Source: Membranipora membranacea (lineage: Eukaryota; Bryozoa; Gymnolaemata; Cheilostomatida; Membraniporidae). Taken from it: a stretch of 64,000 bases of DNA. The notes beneath the pieces are model-generated. The model made no database searches. It was given only the letters and a program-made list of their open reading frames with translations, and had not been told where the DNA came from. Shown here one piece after another: positions 11,645-22,111 of this stretch. The translations under genes were made by a program, and so were the position numbers. Every line of letters starts with the position of its first letter. The stretch's first letter is position 1. Location of the stretch: positions 27,277,387 through 27,341,386 of the forward strand of contig OU612069.1 in assembly GCA_914767715.1 (NCBI GenBank), written 5' to 3'.

Positions 11645-12083
11645 CCTCACTCAACCATCATTTTATTTGCTGTATAGTTATTTTATCCTTGCTAAATACC
11701 AACATAACGATTCTCAAGACAAAAAGTTCATTTGAAATAAATGTACATGAATTGTCGCAGATGAAGTGTTGATATGATATACAAAACAGTGGTGAAATAC
11801 ACAGCATAGTAAAAGTGATGTGTTATCAATAGCCGTGCCACAAGATGACCGTTGCCTAAAGTTCAAATTGTCGGCATTAGCTCATGCTTAGTTCGCAACA
11901 TTCAAAAAATTTAATATTTCTTGGCGTCATTAATTTATGGAAAGGAAGTGCCCTGTTATTTCAAAGTATTGTGTATGTAACAATAAAAGGATATCCCGCC
12001 ATTTGCTGTAAAAGGAGTAGGGCAGTTTTCATTCTTATTATGATTTACAGGAGACAACTCGTCAGGCAACGTTGAATTTCCAG
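11645..12083. other. Ngaro non-coding region between SGNH and gag
   Basis: AT-rich sequence with short chance open stretches and no domain. It ends in a polypyrimidine tract and TTTCCAG acceptor-like sequence just before the gag frame. Confidence 0.5.
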
Positions 12084-12874
12084 CAGGAAGGGGAAGGCCC
12101 CGGTTCGCGGCTCTTCCAAGAGAAAGGCTTCTGAGCCTGAAGGTCCTATACCTTCTACCTCCAGGGTTATAACCTCGGAGATCAACTCGAGCTACTTTGA
12201 GGATTCAGAAGTGGAAGACGTGGTTCCGGTGCAGGTGCAGGCGAGCAACAAGAGGGTCAGGCCTCTGGGCTCCATGCCCATCGTCCCTACAACATCGGAC
12301 GATGATAAATTCAGAGAAAAGGTCCGACTGGGTAAGTTTGTGGACTTTAAAAGCCTTCTTCCTCATCCTCGTGGGCGAAAATCAAGGAAGAAATTCACCC
12401 TAAGTGACGGCTACTTCGAGGAGGTGAAAGACAATGAGAATCTGGTCTTTTACAAATGGTTAGATGCATATATCATATATATGAGCTTAACTCTGGAATT
12501 CTTTCCTGGCAAGGCTCAGGGCATGCTACGCCATCTTCAAATTGTAAAAAGAATGCATGCAGCAGAGAAAGAGGCAGTCGAGTACGACTTCCAGTTTAGG
12601 AAACTGAAAGCCCAACATGTAGATATAGTCTGGGGGGAGTACCTTACAGAGCTGGCAAACAACATCCAGCAGCCAGTAAAGAAAGACACCAAAAAGACCA
12701 GCGACCAGGATAGATCGGGGGCCAAGCTTTCCCTTAAAAAAGAAGCTTTGTCACAAGTTTAACTCACACGAGGGGTGTAAGTTTAGACTGAGCTGCCGCT
12801 TCGCCCATAAATGCAAGGTGTGCTATAGCGCCCAACACCCAGACTACAGATGCTCTAAACAAAAGGCTCCTTAA
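12084..12874 (+). pseudogene. Ngaro gag-like protein with cysteine-rich tail (frameshifted)
   Basis: From an acceptor-like CAG at 12081-12083 the frame begins RKGKAPVRGSSKRK, a basic serine-rich start usual for DIRS/Ngaro gag. It then continues through an alpha-helical region (KFVDFKSLLPHPRGRK...WLDAYIIYMSL...) to about 12735. Near the A6 run at 12729-12736 the frame shifts. The next frame carries a Cys/His cluster (LCHKFNSHEGCKFRLSC, then RFAHKC..C...HP...C) that matches the CCCH-type tail of DIRS-group gag proteins, and ends at TAA 12872-12874. A one-base slip at the A run could be a mutation or a programmed shift. Gag identity rests on position and the tail pattern. Confidence 0.6.
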
Positions 12875-12897
12875 CTGTGCATGGTGATGTCAATAAT

Positions 12898-12912
12898 GCC
12901 GTATTAGTCGGC
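12898..12912. other. TATTAGT core-like inverted-arm site 2
   Basis: GCCG-TATTAGT-CGGC: perfect four-base arms around the constant centre. Lies 23 nt after the end of the gag-tail frame. Confidence 0.6.
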
Positions 12913-13011
12913 TTACTCAGGATGGGGGGAGGGGGGGTTTTGGTCACATTTATGATTGGGACAGAAATAATTGTGTCTAGCAAGTTGCATAATGTTAACC
13001 TTTATTTTCAG

Positions 13012-14584
13012 ATTTTGAGAGGTATAAGGTACAAACTCCAGTCAGCCAATCCGAACTGGCAATTGAACTAGAGGGTTGTGTGGACAAAGAATTTATGGTA
13101 GAAGGTTTCTCGAACGGGTTTTCACTAGGCATTCAAGAGAGCTGCTCAATATCAAAAACGGAAGTGAGGCTCAGACCAGCAAATACTGCACTATTGGCTA
13201 AGCTGAAAGAAGAACAAAAACACAATAGAATTATAGGGCCTTTCGCAATCCCTCCGCTTCATGATATGATGATATCTCCTCTTTATGTGATACCAAAACC
13301 ATGTGGAACAAAGCACCGATTGATTTTCAATCTTTCATCCCCACAAGGTAACTCTGTGAATGACTTCATCAAAATCATCATAAATCAGTCCATTATTGTT
13401 CAGTTGAGGATGTTGCAAAGAGCATGGTAGCTAGACAGCCTCTTGGTAACGTGTGGCTAGCCAAAGTGGATTTAGCGGATGCCTATAGAATAGTCCCTAT
13501 TCGGACCCAGGACTGGAAATATCTAGGAATTTGTGTTCAGGGAGAGTTTTACATCGGCAGGATGCTTCCAATGGGCGCTTCATCATCTTGTAACATTTTC
13601 CAGAGGATTAGTGATGGCATAAAGTCAATGTTCCACAATGTTTACAGGGAAGATGCTGATGTGTTCAACTATCTAGATGACTTTCTGTTTATGGCGAGTT
13701 CAAGAGAGGCTTGTGATGCAACCCTTAGTGCTTTCGAGGACCTTTGTCTTCGGGTAGGAATCCACATAGCAGCTCATATAACAGTCCGGGCAACTCAACG
13801 GCTAGTTTTCTTAGGTCTAGGGATAGACTCACAAAGACGGACACTTTTTATACCAGCTGAGAAGAGGGTCAAAGTCCAAGAGAAGCTCACCTCATTTTTG
13901 CGGTTGCAGGCCCCCCGAGTTAAGTTGTGGCAGTCGATAGCAGGCTCCCTAAATTACTTGGCACAAGTAGTGCGAGCAGGAAGCACTTACCTTAGTAGCG
14001 TGTATGGTGGATTAGCAGGTGTTTTGTCTCAGAATAAGAACAAGAGAAGGCGAGTGAGTGGGGAGGTGAAAGAGGATCTAAGGGTGTGGTGTGCTTTACT
14101 TGAGGCCCCTCCTGAAAAACCATACGACATTGTCCTGGCGGATTTTACTTCATTCCCACCGTTAATCACAGATGCATCAACTTCTGTGGGTTTTGGAGGC
14201 GTCTGGGGAGACCAGTGGTTTTACGGATCCTGGCCTCAGGTTGCAGTGCCTAATATAGCAGTGCTGGAACTGTTCCCCATAGTGATTGCTCTCCTGATGC
14301 TTCAGGAGTGTGTGGCCAACTGTTCCATTCGAGTGTTCACCGACAACATGGCCCTGGTCGCCGTTATCAACAAGCTATACAGTAAAGAACCTGCTCTACG
14401 TAGGATGCTTCGCCACATTGCAAAGCTCTGCCTGAACAGGAATATTCACATCTCCGCATTCCATGTGAAAGGTGTGGATAATATCGGTCCAGATCTCCTA
14501 TCATTTCCTGCTATGAGATCAGATCCAATAGTCATCCCCCACCGTCTCGACCCAATCAACTCGGGTTTCATTACATGGATCTAA
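13012..14584 (+). pseudogene. Ngaro reverse transcriptase - RNase H (one frameshift)
   Basis: Opens after the acceptor TTTTCAG at 13005-13011 and runs in one frame to about 13396, where it shifts by one base; it then continues to TAA 14582-14584. RT blocks in order: GPFAIPP...SPLYVIPKP, HRLIFNLSSP.GNSVND, WLAKVDLADAYR, GRMLPMGASSSC, and the catalytic YLDD at 13670-13681. RNase H follows with TDAS (first Asp), VLELFP (Glu), VFTDN (Asp) and a final H..G.DN..PDLLS. This gene layout, without a protease, is that of DIRS-order elements. Apart from the frameshift all catalytic residues are in place, so inactivation looks recent. Confidence 0.85.
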
Positions 14585-14601
14585 CGAACAGTTATCGCAA
14601 T

Positions 14602-14616
14602 GACGTATTAGTCATC
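14602..14616. other. TATTAGT core-like inverted-arm site 3
   Basis: GACG-TATTAGT-CATC: three of four arm pairs hold, with A-T at the pair that is C-G or G-C in the other copies. Lies 17 nt after the RT-RNase H stop. Confidence 0.55.
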
Positions 14617-14738
14617 CCTTGTCAGCAGGGCATTTCTTCACCCGTGGCGAGAGTTAAATTAGTTTCTTCTTGACCTTATAATAATTAGGTATCGGTACAT
14701 TTTATGATACATTCAATTCTTTCCTCTTCTTTTTGTAG

Positions 14739-15646
14739 AACTTGAAGAAGAAGTGGACAGACTGATCGGTGCATCAGTATGCCCGGCGTCTACAAAGATT
14801 TATGAAAAATAATTTAACAAATTCAAAATGTTCTGTGATGGCATGGACCTTCCTTACCAGACAGAAGCCTGTAAATCTTCGGTGGAGTTGTGGATTGCAC
14901 ATCTGAAGAAAGAGGGTCTTGCTTACAGTACAGTACTGACTCACATCTCCGCCCTACGCCATTCTTTTCGCAAGTTAGACCTAAAAGTATCCCTGGACTC
15001 AGAAAGACTCAAGATGCTGCTGAAAGGGTTTAGGAATGAGTCTACAGCAGGCACGAAAACTGCAGTGTCTTCGAGTCATCTGCTCAGACTTGACAGGGCA
15101 GCTGAAATACTTGCTCCTAGAGTTGCGTGCCAGTTTCGCTGCATGATGGCAGTAGCCTTTTACCGGTTTCTTCGACCATCAGAGTTTTGCACCACAGCTA
15201 GCTCCCATGCCCTTCTGTTCGGAGATGTGCATTGGTCAAAGGATAAAACCTCTTGTCATTTAACTCTGAGGTCGTTCAAACACTCTGAGACAGAGGCTAG
15301 GGTCAAACTTGTTGACAACTCCGGCGAACCCCTGAAACCAGTGCTGTTGCTACAGAAATACCTGGATTTGCCTGGGCATAAACTCCCTGAGTCACCACTC
15401 TTTGATGTTTCCGCCCAGGAGTTTGGGAAAATATTACAGTATGTAGCTGGTAGAGCGGGATTAAAGTCAAAACTCACACCGCACTGTTTCCGTCATGGAG
15501 GGGCTACTTGGGCTAGAAAGATAGGATGGACCGCAGCTCAGATACAGGTGCATGGCAGGTGGAAATCAAATGCCTACTTAAGTTATATTAAACATAACAG
15601 ATACTTTATTGGGCTGTGTATTTGGCGAAAGGGAGTTCCGTTATAA
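14739..15646 (+). pseudogene. Ngaro tyrosine recombinase (in-frame stop near start)
   Basis: Opens after the acceptor CTTTTTGTAG (to 14738) and runs to TAA 15644-15646, broken only by TAA at 14810-14812; from 14828 it is uninterrupted for 272 codons. N-terminal SAM-like core-binding region (SVELWIAHLKKEGLAYSTVL...ISALR) is followed by the catalytic domain: first Arg in YRFLRPSEF, then TPHCFRHGGA with the H-x-x-R pair, HGRWKSNAY and the nucleophilic Tyr in AYLSYIK. It would cut and rejoin the element's circular DNA at its target, in place of a DDE integrase. If the early stop is bypassed by a downstream start the catalytic domain is complete, so residual activity is possible. Confidence 0.85.
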
Positions 15647-15659
15647 ACTCCTCTCCTTC

Positions 15660-15871
15660 GGTGCTAAATTTTCCGCCTTTTCTAAAGTATCGAGGCTGAT
15701 TTTCCTCCTATAAAGTTCTTGCCCTGCCCATGCTGTTCTCCAGCAACTTACTGTACTTACTAAAATGTTTATTTCTAACCTATTGGGGGTTTACCAGGAA
15801 ATGGCGTATTAGTCGCCCCCCTCCTATAGGGAACCCCTAGCTATCTTGTTAATCATTGAGGTAAGAAAAAA
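15660..15871 (+). repeat. Ngaro split direct repeat B1
   Basis: Direct repeat of 16235-16451, sharing GGTGCTAAATTTTCCGCC at the start and AATCATTGAGGTAAGAAAAA at the end. Contains TATTAGT site 4. Confidence 0.85.
15803..15817. other. TATTAGT core-like inverted-arm site 4 (in B1)
   Basis: GGCG-TATTAGT-CGCC: perfect four-base arms with a sequence different from sites 1-3. Confidence 0.6.
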
Positions 15872-16155
15872 TACAGAGTTTTTTACACCTAAAGAACTCA
15901 TTTTTTCTTGAGCAATGTGACAATGCTCAGTTATTTAACAACACAGTAAGGTGTTATAACTGGTAAAATTTACTAGCTTTAATCTGGCCTCAGAGCCTCA
16001 TACTTTGTTGTTATCTTATCTTACCTAAAGCATTATCCTGTACCACGGCGCACCTTATAGCGAGTTTATGCAAATTTACTTATCTCGTCAGCTCGCGGGT
16101 TTTTCTCATCCCTTTCATTCTAGACAACTGAAGTGACAAGTCTTTACACAATTCC
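15864..16155 (+). repeat. Ngaro split direct repeat A2
   Basis: Second copy of A1, placed between B1 and B2. This is the arrangement known for Ngaro elements, in which the terminal repeats are regenerated from the nested copies. Confidence 0.85.
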
Positions 16156-16234
16156 CATCCTCCTGCCCTAAAATACTACCTTATGTTACTATATTTCTCA
16201 GTGTGTGAAAGGTGACTTGGGTGCATGTGTAGTT

Positions 16235-16451
16235 GGTGCTAAATTTTCCGCCTTTTCTAAAGTATCGAGGCCGATTTTCCTCCTATAAAGTTCTTGCCCT
16301 GCCCATGCTGTTCTCCGACAACTTACTGTACTTACTAAAATGTTTATTTCTAACTTATTGGGGGTTAACAAGAAAATGGCGTATTAGTCGCCCTCCTCCT
16401 AGAGGGGAACCCCCAGCTATCTTGTTAATCATTGAGGTAAGAAAAAATATA
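16235..16451 (+). repeat. Ngaro split direct repeat B2 (right end of element)
   Basis: Near-copy of B1 with a few substitutions and single-base indels. Contains site 5, GGCG-TATTAGT-CGCC at 16378-16392. Confidence 0.85.
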
Positions 16452-16987
16452 TATTCTTCACAGTTCAAGAGATTTCTTTGCCCATATTGGCCCATATTGT
16501 AAGGTTTTTACACCAAATACAGAAATATACATTTTTAACGCTCCGTATGACTAATACACTTTAGAAGAATCCATCAGCCCCTATTGATAGGTGTTACTAC
16601 CTACGCCTTTAATGATCAGTCCAGTAAGTGAATCTTTTTTAGGGAGAAAACATGGAAGTTTTCATGGGTCTTATTGTTCTGGCAATCATTTTAGAAGTTC
16701 TCTAAAAAGGAACATCTTGTGATAAAGATTGACTATGCTAAGGGTTAGCACCCGGGCCGAACCAGCACATATCGATAGTTTTATCAGGTGTCTGATAAAT
16801 GACAGCAAGTCAAATAGATTGAGCAATCACTGACAATCCTAGATGTTAGCGCTTGACAGATATTGTGATTGTGGAAAAAATTATAGGATATAAGGTCGTC
16901 ACATTCACAAAGGCATGAAAATCATACTGGCTATGATCGACGAACAATAATTCTCAGGTTAGTATGCATTTGTCAAGAATATTAATG
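16452..16987. other. Intergenic flank of the Ngaro element
   Basis: No gene. One further TATTAGT lies on the minus strand at 16550-16556 with only two paired bases on each side. Confidence 0.5.
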
Positions 16988-17990
16988 ATGCTCAGTACCA
17001 ATCAAGTGTCATTCTGCTGTCAGAGTTCCACAGTTATTGTTTCCAAGCCTCTAGTCTAGTCTTATTTAATATGTTATCAAGTTGCACCCTAAGTGTTTAA
17101 TACTTCATTGCTCTGGTAACGCTGGCAAGTGCAAAAGTTTCTCATAGCGCTTTGCATAATCACCATGTCATGGTACCTAGTGTTGTATTCAGGGTCGAGT
17201 CAACGGGTCGGGTTTCGGGTATCTGTGGTCGGGTCATGTTTGGGTCAGGTCGGGTCAGAGGTCTACATCCTTAGGGGTCTCAACTACTAGAGTGATGGTC
17301 AAAATACTGCGTGCACCTGGACTGGAACCGGAGACCTAGTGCACTGCAGTCCACGATCTTAACCACTATGATGGGGTGCCCTTTGTAAAAATTTGTCATG
17401 TCAATTAAAGCATTGCATATGTGATATGCCAAGTTTTATACATGGCATACCAACTTTTATATGTTGCATGTCATAATTTATATATTAAATATGCCCATTT
17501 TTCCATGTTATATGCCAATTCTAATGTGTGTTGCATCATCATTCATATGCGATATGCTGACATTCATGCATGCTACTCCAACATTCATCCATGGTATGCC
17601 ACCTTTCATACATGACATGTAATAATTTGTTTGTGATATTGTTGAAATTCATGCATGTCACATCAATATTCATGTTTGCTATGCCAAGATTTCTATTTTT
17701 GTTGAGTCATGTATCCCACTTGCTAGTTGTCTTCTCTCATTTATGTTTTACCAACATTGATGTGTTATGTCAACACAAAAATTTATGTGGCATCAAGAAT
17801 TGACAGCGAGTCAACATGACAGACAATGAGAAGTTATCCTCACTTAGTAGTAGCCTGTGCTCCTACTGTGAAGATAATTACATGTATACTAGAGAGAATG
17901 TTAAGTGTGCATTTTCCTCGTTCAGTCTCAGCACGGATAGTGTCACCCTTTTATCAATATCCTGCAGTGCCGATCAACAACTCCTTGCTT
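16988..17990. repeat. 1,003 bp repeat, copy 1
   Basis: Matches 21109-22111 at a constant offset of 4121 bp, so with no net indel. I count about six substitutions (roughly 99% identity). Inside are an imperfect array of CGGGTC/GGGTC words (17190-17262), a tRNA-like SINE head on the minus strand, and many ATGC-type words such as CATATG and CATGCATG. No protein is recognised. The last ~16 bp (CAACAACTCCTTGCTT) also read as LINE coding sequence at the second copy. Confidence 0.9.
17311..17381 (-). repeat. tRNA-derived SINE head (copy 1)
   Basis: Read on the minus strand, GGCACCCC starts a tRNA-like fold region with an A-box-like TAGTGGTTAAGA (17358-17369) and a B box GGTTCCAGTCC (17319-17329). 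Present again at 21432-21502 inside the second 1 kb copy. Confidence 0.55.
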
Positions 17991-18502
17991 TGATAAGGCC
18001 ATGACAAATCACACTTTAGGGTCGTGTCAGGTCCCTTATGGTCTTCCTCATTTACCCATGATTTTAGTGTCAATGTTGACGTACTTCCGGTATGATGGCG
18101 GTGAATTTGTAAATCTCCTGAGCACCAACAATATTATCAACTAACATCGACATCCCTGGGTGATCAACAGCCATAACACGATATTAAAAAGACAATCAGA
18201 GGCCTGCTGGTGACTCTGCTGATACCTAACCGAGGAGCTTTTGGTGGGGTAGGAGTCCTTTGGTGAGTCTGTTTCATTGAATTGCTTTGTGTGACTCGAC
18301 CTGAGTAACCAATTTCTAATATTTTCTCTCATCTACCTTGCACTGTTGTTACACCTATAACACCTACGGTCTAGCAGTAGTGGATTATGGTATCTAATCA
18401 GCACCAGCTGAGTGGTTTGTACAGTTTGTAGGAGATACATTCTTGTGGGGCCCAATCATATGAAAATTCAGGTAGTCATCTTCCGTGGTCCTTTATGAAA
18501 CC
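17991..18502. other. Non-coding, 5' flank of a LINE
   Basis: No gene. Part of it is probably the 5' untranslated region of the LINE that starts at 18503. Confidence 0.4.
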
Positions 18503-19291
18503 ATGGCAGACTCAGATAGTAAAAACGGTGGTGCTAGACTGCGTACACCCAGTGTTAGTACTGCTAGTAGTGATAGTGTTAGTATACAGGCCCCATTAGC
18601 ATCTAAATGTGTAAAATGCAAGCTAAAAACTAGAAACAAGGCAGCTCTGAAATGTACCCTATGCGCTGCAGAATACCACCCCACCTGTTTGACTGGATGG
18701 GAAGATGCCACGCCCGCGGAGCTGAAGACCTTCAAGCGACCAGGTGTCAACTGGTACTGTGTAAGTTGTTTTGCAAACCTAAACACGTTTGTAAGCCTAC
18801 CCTCAGTTCAAGATAACATAGCAGATATCAAAAGCCAAATCCAAGATATGAATAATTTGATGTGTGAAACTGTAAGTAAAATGAAAACCTCCTACTCTGA
18901 TGCCCTTACCAGTGCAGGGGTGTCCGAGACTAGAGAGGTGGTAAATAGACTAGAAACCCAAATGATCACTAATCAAAACAATCAGGAGAAAGAGGAAAGA
19001 GGCCTAAATAAAATTCTTCATACATTAGCCGAAAATAACACAACTGAAGATGATGTAGTCCAAATGTGTAAAGATATGTCTCTCTGGCCCGGTGCAGTAA
19101 CGAAAGTTAAAAGAATAGGTAGGACAAACGTATCATCTCCCCCGACCGAGAATATCCGACCCGTAAAAATTAGCTTTTCTAGAGAAGGCGTATTCATAAC
19201 GCCTGACCTATCCCCAGAGGAAAGAAAGGCAGAATATACACTCCGACTCCAACGAAACTTGCTAAAAGAACAAAACCCACTCAGCTCCTAA
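18503..19291 (+). CDS. CR1-like LINE ORF1 with PHD-type zinc finger
   Basis: 262 codons from ATG 18503. Residues ~35-90 hold a PHD-like Cys/His pattern (CVKCKLKT, CTLC..EYHPTC, WYCVSC). The middle is a coiled-coil-like stretch (DIKSQIQDMNNLMCET..., VVNRLETQM). The C-terminal part (MCKDMSLWPGAVTKVKRIGR ... PVKISFSREG ... LSPEERKAEY) resembles the RNA-binding part of CR1/L2 ORF1 proteins, which coat the element RNA. Uninterrupted, unlike ORF2, which starts about 140 bp downstream. Confidence 0.7.
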   Translation: MADSDSKNGGARLRTPSVSTASSDSVSIQAPLASKCVKCKLKTRNKAALKCTLCAAEYHPTCLTGWEDATPAELKTFKRPGVNWYCVSCFANLNTFVSLPSVQDNIADIKSQIQDMNNLMCETVSKMKTSYSDALTSAGVSETREVVNRLETQMITNQNNQEKEERGLNKILHTLAENNTTEDDVVQMCKDMSLWPGAVTKVKRIGRTNVSSPPTENIRPVKISFSREGVFITPDLSPEERKAEYTLRLQRNLLKEQNPLSS

Positions 19292-19431
19292 CGTATCAGA
19301 CAAGAGAAGGTATTTGTACAAGAGCCAAATTCATATGAGGGGTCAGAGGTCTACACAAAACCAAGCCACTAATGGCGATCGCTAATCTGTTTTTTATACT
19401 CTCTGCAGCATATTTGTGCTCTCATTTTATC

Positions 19432-21108
19432 ATGGCAGGCACTGATGGATTGAAAATCTTTCAGTGGAACTGCAATGGTATACGTGGGAAATCCTTCATT
19501 TTAGACAGTTATATAAATTACTACAAATCTGACATCTTTGCACTGACAGAGACTAAACTTAATATTGATGTAAGCGATAATGAAAACTGTAAAAACTACT
19601 CTCTTTACAGGTATGACAGAGTTGGAGGGCTGGGCAGGGGTGGTGGTGTACTTATTGGCATCGCTGACCGCTGTCCAATCAATATCAACTCAATAGATAA
19701 ATACCCACATGGGGAATTACTCAGCCTTAAACTTTCTATTACAGGTTTCACTTTCTCCATTTGTATTTATTATCGCAGACCACAGAATAGATCCGTTGAT
19801 GATATTATAAAATGGTACAACGATCTTCTAGACCCAAATGTGTTGGTGTTGGGTGATTTTGACATCTGACATCGACTGGCAAACACTAACCCTTAATCCA
19901 ACAAAACATAAGACTATGCATCAAACATTCATTTATTTTGTATGTGCTAACAACCTAGAGCAACTAGTGAATTTCCCAACCCATGATAAAGGTAATATTC
20001 TTGATCTTGTTTTGACTAACATGGACCATCTTACACACCCGCAGGATGATCCTAGCTTCTCTGACCACCTGATCATTTCCTTTACATTGTTAACTAGATT
20101 TAAAATAGAACGATCAACTGTCTCACCAAACCCCACTCCGTTTCGGCAGTTTGCCAAAGCTAACACAGCCAACATCCATATGGACTGTTTTGCTCTTGAA
20201 AAAGACATAACTTCAGCTATTGATACAAACGTTAATGTTGAAACTGTGTGGTCTTTGTTGAAGGAAGGACTCATGTCATACGCCAACATTCCTCACTGCG
20301 TGAGGAAAAAGCGGCGTTATCACTGGTTATCACAGGAATGTATCAGGCAAATAAGGAAACGTAAAAGGTGGTACAAAGTAAAATGTCTTTACCCTACTCT
20401 GGAACATAATGAGAGATTAAAACACAGTCTACACTATGTAAAAAAACTGATAAACAAATGTATGTGATCAGCTTGATAAAGGTGACAGTAAGCCTCTTTA
20501 TAAATTCATAGCTAATAAAAATGGTTCCAATAACACAATTAAACAACTGAATGGCTGCGCCTCCGGTGACAACATTGGTATTTGTGAGAGGTTTGCTGAT
20601 GCTTTCTCCTCAATGTTCACCGTTGACGATAATCAGTCTATTTCTGTAAGCCAAGTTTCATGTTCTCAGCATAACCCTATAACCTTCGACAATAATGGTA
20701 TTATGAAGCAACTGTGTGGTCTTGATGCCCGTAAGGGCGCTGGACCAGATAATCTCTCTCGTGCATTACCTCGCTTTTTGGCACTCGTATTACACCTGTG
20801 GAAGATAGCCCACGTCACACTAGTGTTTAAAAATGGTAAGAAATCTGGCCCCTGAATTACCGGCCAATTTCCTTGACGTGTCTTCTATGTAAAGTATATG
20901 AACATATAATAGCCCAAAATATACATTGCATATTTTTCTGATTACGATCTGCTATTATAACATCAACACGGTTTTCGTAAAAACCATGGATGCGACACCC
21001 AACTATTAAACACTACTATTGATTTTGTCAATTACTAGGATGACAACATACCAGTTGACCTCGCTGTCCTGGATTTTCCGAAGGCGTCTGATGTGGTATC
21101 CCACACCA
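19432..21108 (+). pseudogene. CR1-like LINE ORF2: endonuclease and start of RT (broken)
   Basis: Apurinic-type endonuclease from ATG 19432: QWNCNGIRG, ALTETKL, GGGVLIG, IYYRRPQ and a GDF block at about 19852 where a frameshift follows. The next frame (to 20460) carries NLEQLVNFPTH, ILDLVLTN and SDHLIIS. A further shift leads into the linker and early RT (ARKGAGPDNL, then LAVLDFPKASDVVSHT at about 21060-21105). The RT is cut at 21109 by the second 1 kb repeat. At least three lesions, so no product is expected. Confidence 0.8.
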
Positions 21109-22111
21109 ATGCTCAGTACCAATCAAGTGTCATTCTGCTGTCAGAGTTCCACAGTTATTGTTTCCAAGCCTCTAGTCTAGTCTTATTTAATATGTTATCA
21201 AGTTGCACCCTAAGTGTTTAATACTTCATTGCTCTGGTAACGCTGGCAAGTGCAAAAGTTTCTCATAGCGCTTTGCATAATCTCCATGTCATGGTACCTA
21301 GTGTTGTATTCAGGGTCGAGTCAACGGGTCGGGTTTCGGGTATCTGTGGTCGGGTCATGTTTGGGTCAGGTCGGGTCAGAGGTCTACATCCTTAGGGGTC
21401 TCAACTACTAGAGTGATGGTCAAAATACTGCGTGCACCTGGACTGGAACCGGAGACCTAGTGCACTGCAGTCCACGATCTTAACCACTATGATGGGGTGC
21501 CCTTTGTAAAAATTTGTCATGTCAATTAAAGCATTGCATATGTGATATGCCAAGTTTTATACATGGCATACCAACTTTTATATGTTGCATGTCATAATTT
21601 ATATATTAAATATGCCCATTTTTCCATGTTATATGCCAATTCTAATGTGTGTTGCATCATCATTCATATGCGATATGCTGACATTCATGCATGCTACTCC
21701 AACATTCATCCATGGTATGCCACCTTTCATACATGACATGTAATAATTTGTGTGTGATATTGTTGAAATTCATGCATGTCACATCAAAATTCATGTTTGC
21801 TATGCCAAGATTTCTATTTTTGTTGAGTCATGTATCCCACTTGCTAGTTGTCTTCTCTCATTTATGTTTTACCAACATTGATGTGTTATGTCAACACAAA
21901 AACTTATGTGGCATCAAGAATTGACAGCGAGTCAACATGACAGACAATGAGAAGTTATCCTCACTTAGTAGTAGCCTGTGCTCCTACTGTGAAGATAATT
22001 ACATGTATACTAGAGAGAATGTTAGGTGTGCATTTTCCTCGTTCAGTCTCAGCACGGATAGTGTCACCCTTTTATCAATATCCTGCAGTGCCAATCAACA
22101 ACTCCTTGCTT
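21109..22111. repeat. 1,003 bp repeat, copy 2, inserted in LINE RT
   Basis: Same sequence as 16988-17990. CCAAT stands at both junctions (21106-21110 and 22091-22095), a possible 5 bp target duplication. It separates the RT palm region: KAFD-like motif upstream, GVPQGSVLGPLLF and ADD motifs downstream. Contains the second SINE head (21432-21502, minus). Confidence 0.85.

Larger units (their letters stand above)
9241..16451 (+). mobile_element. Ngaro-type (DIRS order) tyrosine-recombinase retrotransposon
   Basis: The ends show the split direct repeats that define Ngaro elements: A1 (9241-9529) at the left, then B1 (15660-15871), A2 (15864-16155) and B2 (16235-16451) at the right. Coding content in order: short leader exon, SGNH hydrolase, gag with a CCCH-like cysteine-rich tail, RT-RNase H, and tyrosine recombinase. 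There is no aspartic protease, DDE integrase or methyltransferase, as expected for Ngaro rather than LTR or DIRS1 elements. The SGNH frame lying 5' of gag is unusual. Frameshifts (near 12735 and 13396) and an in-frame stop (14810) show the copy is inactive, but the repeats still match closely, so it is not very old. Confidence 0.85.

Noticed and set aside
11630-15817. TATTAGT sites as 5' splice donors (GTATTAGT) for the following introns
   Set aside because: Each lies after a stop codon and the resulting junctions do not keep frame with the next acceptor; a donor role would not join the coding frames.
17421-17803. Open frames rich in Cys, His and Tyr, repeated at 21542-21924
   Set aside because: They are exact by-products of the 1 kb repeat, with word-like CATATG/CATGCA composition and no domain.
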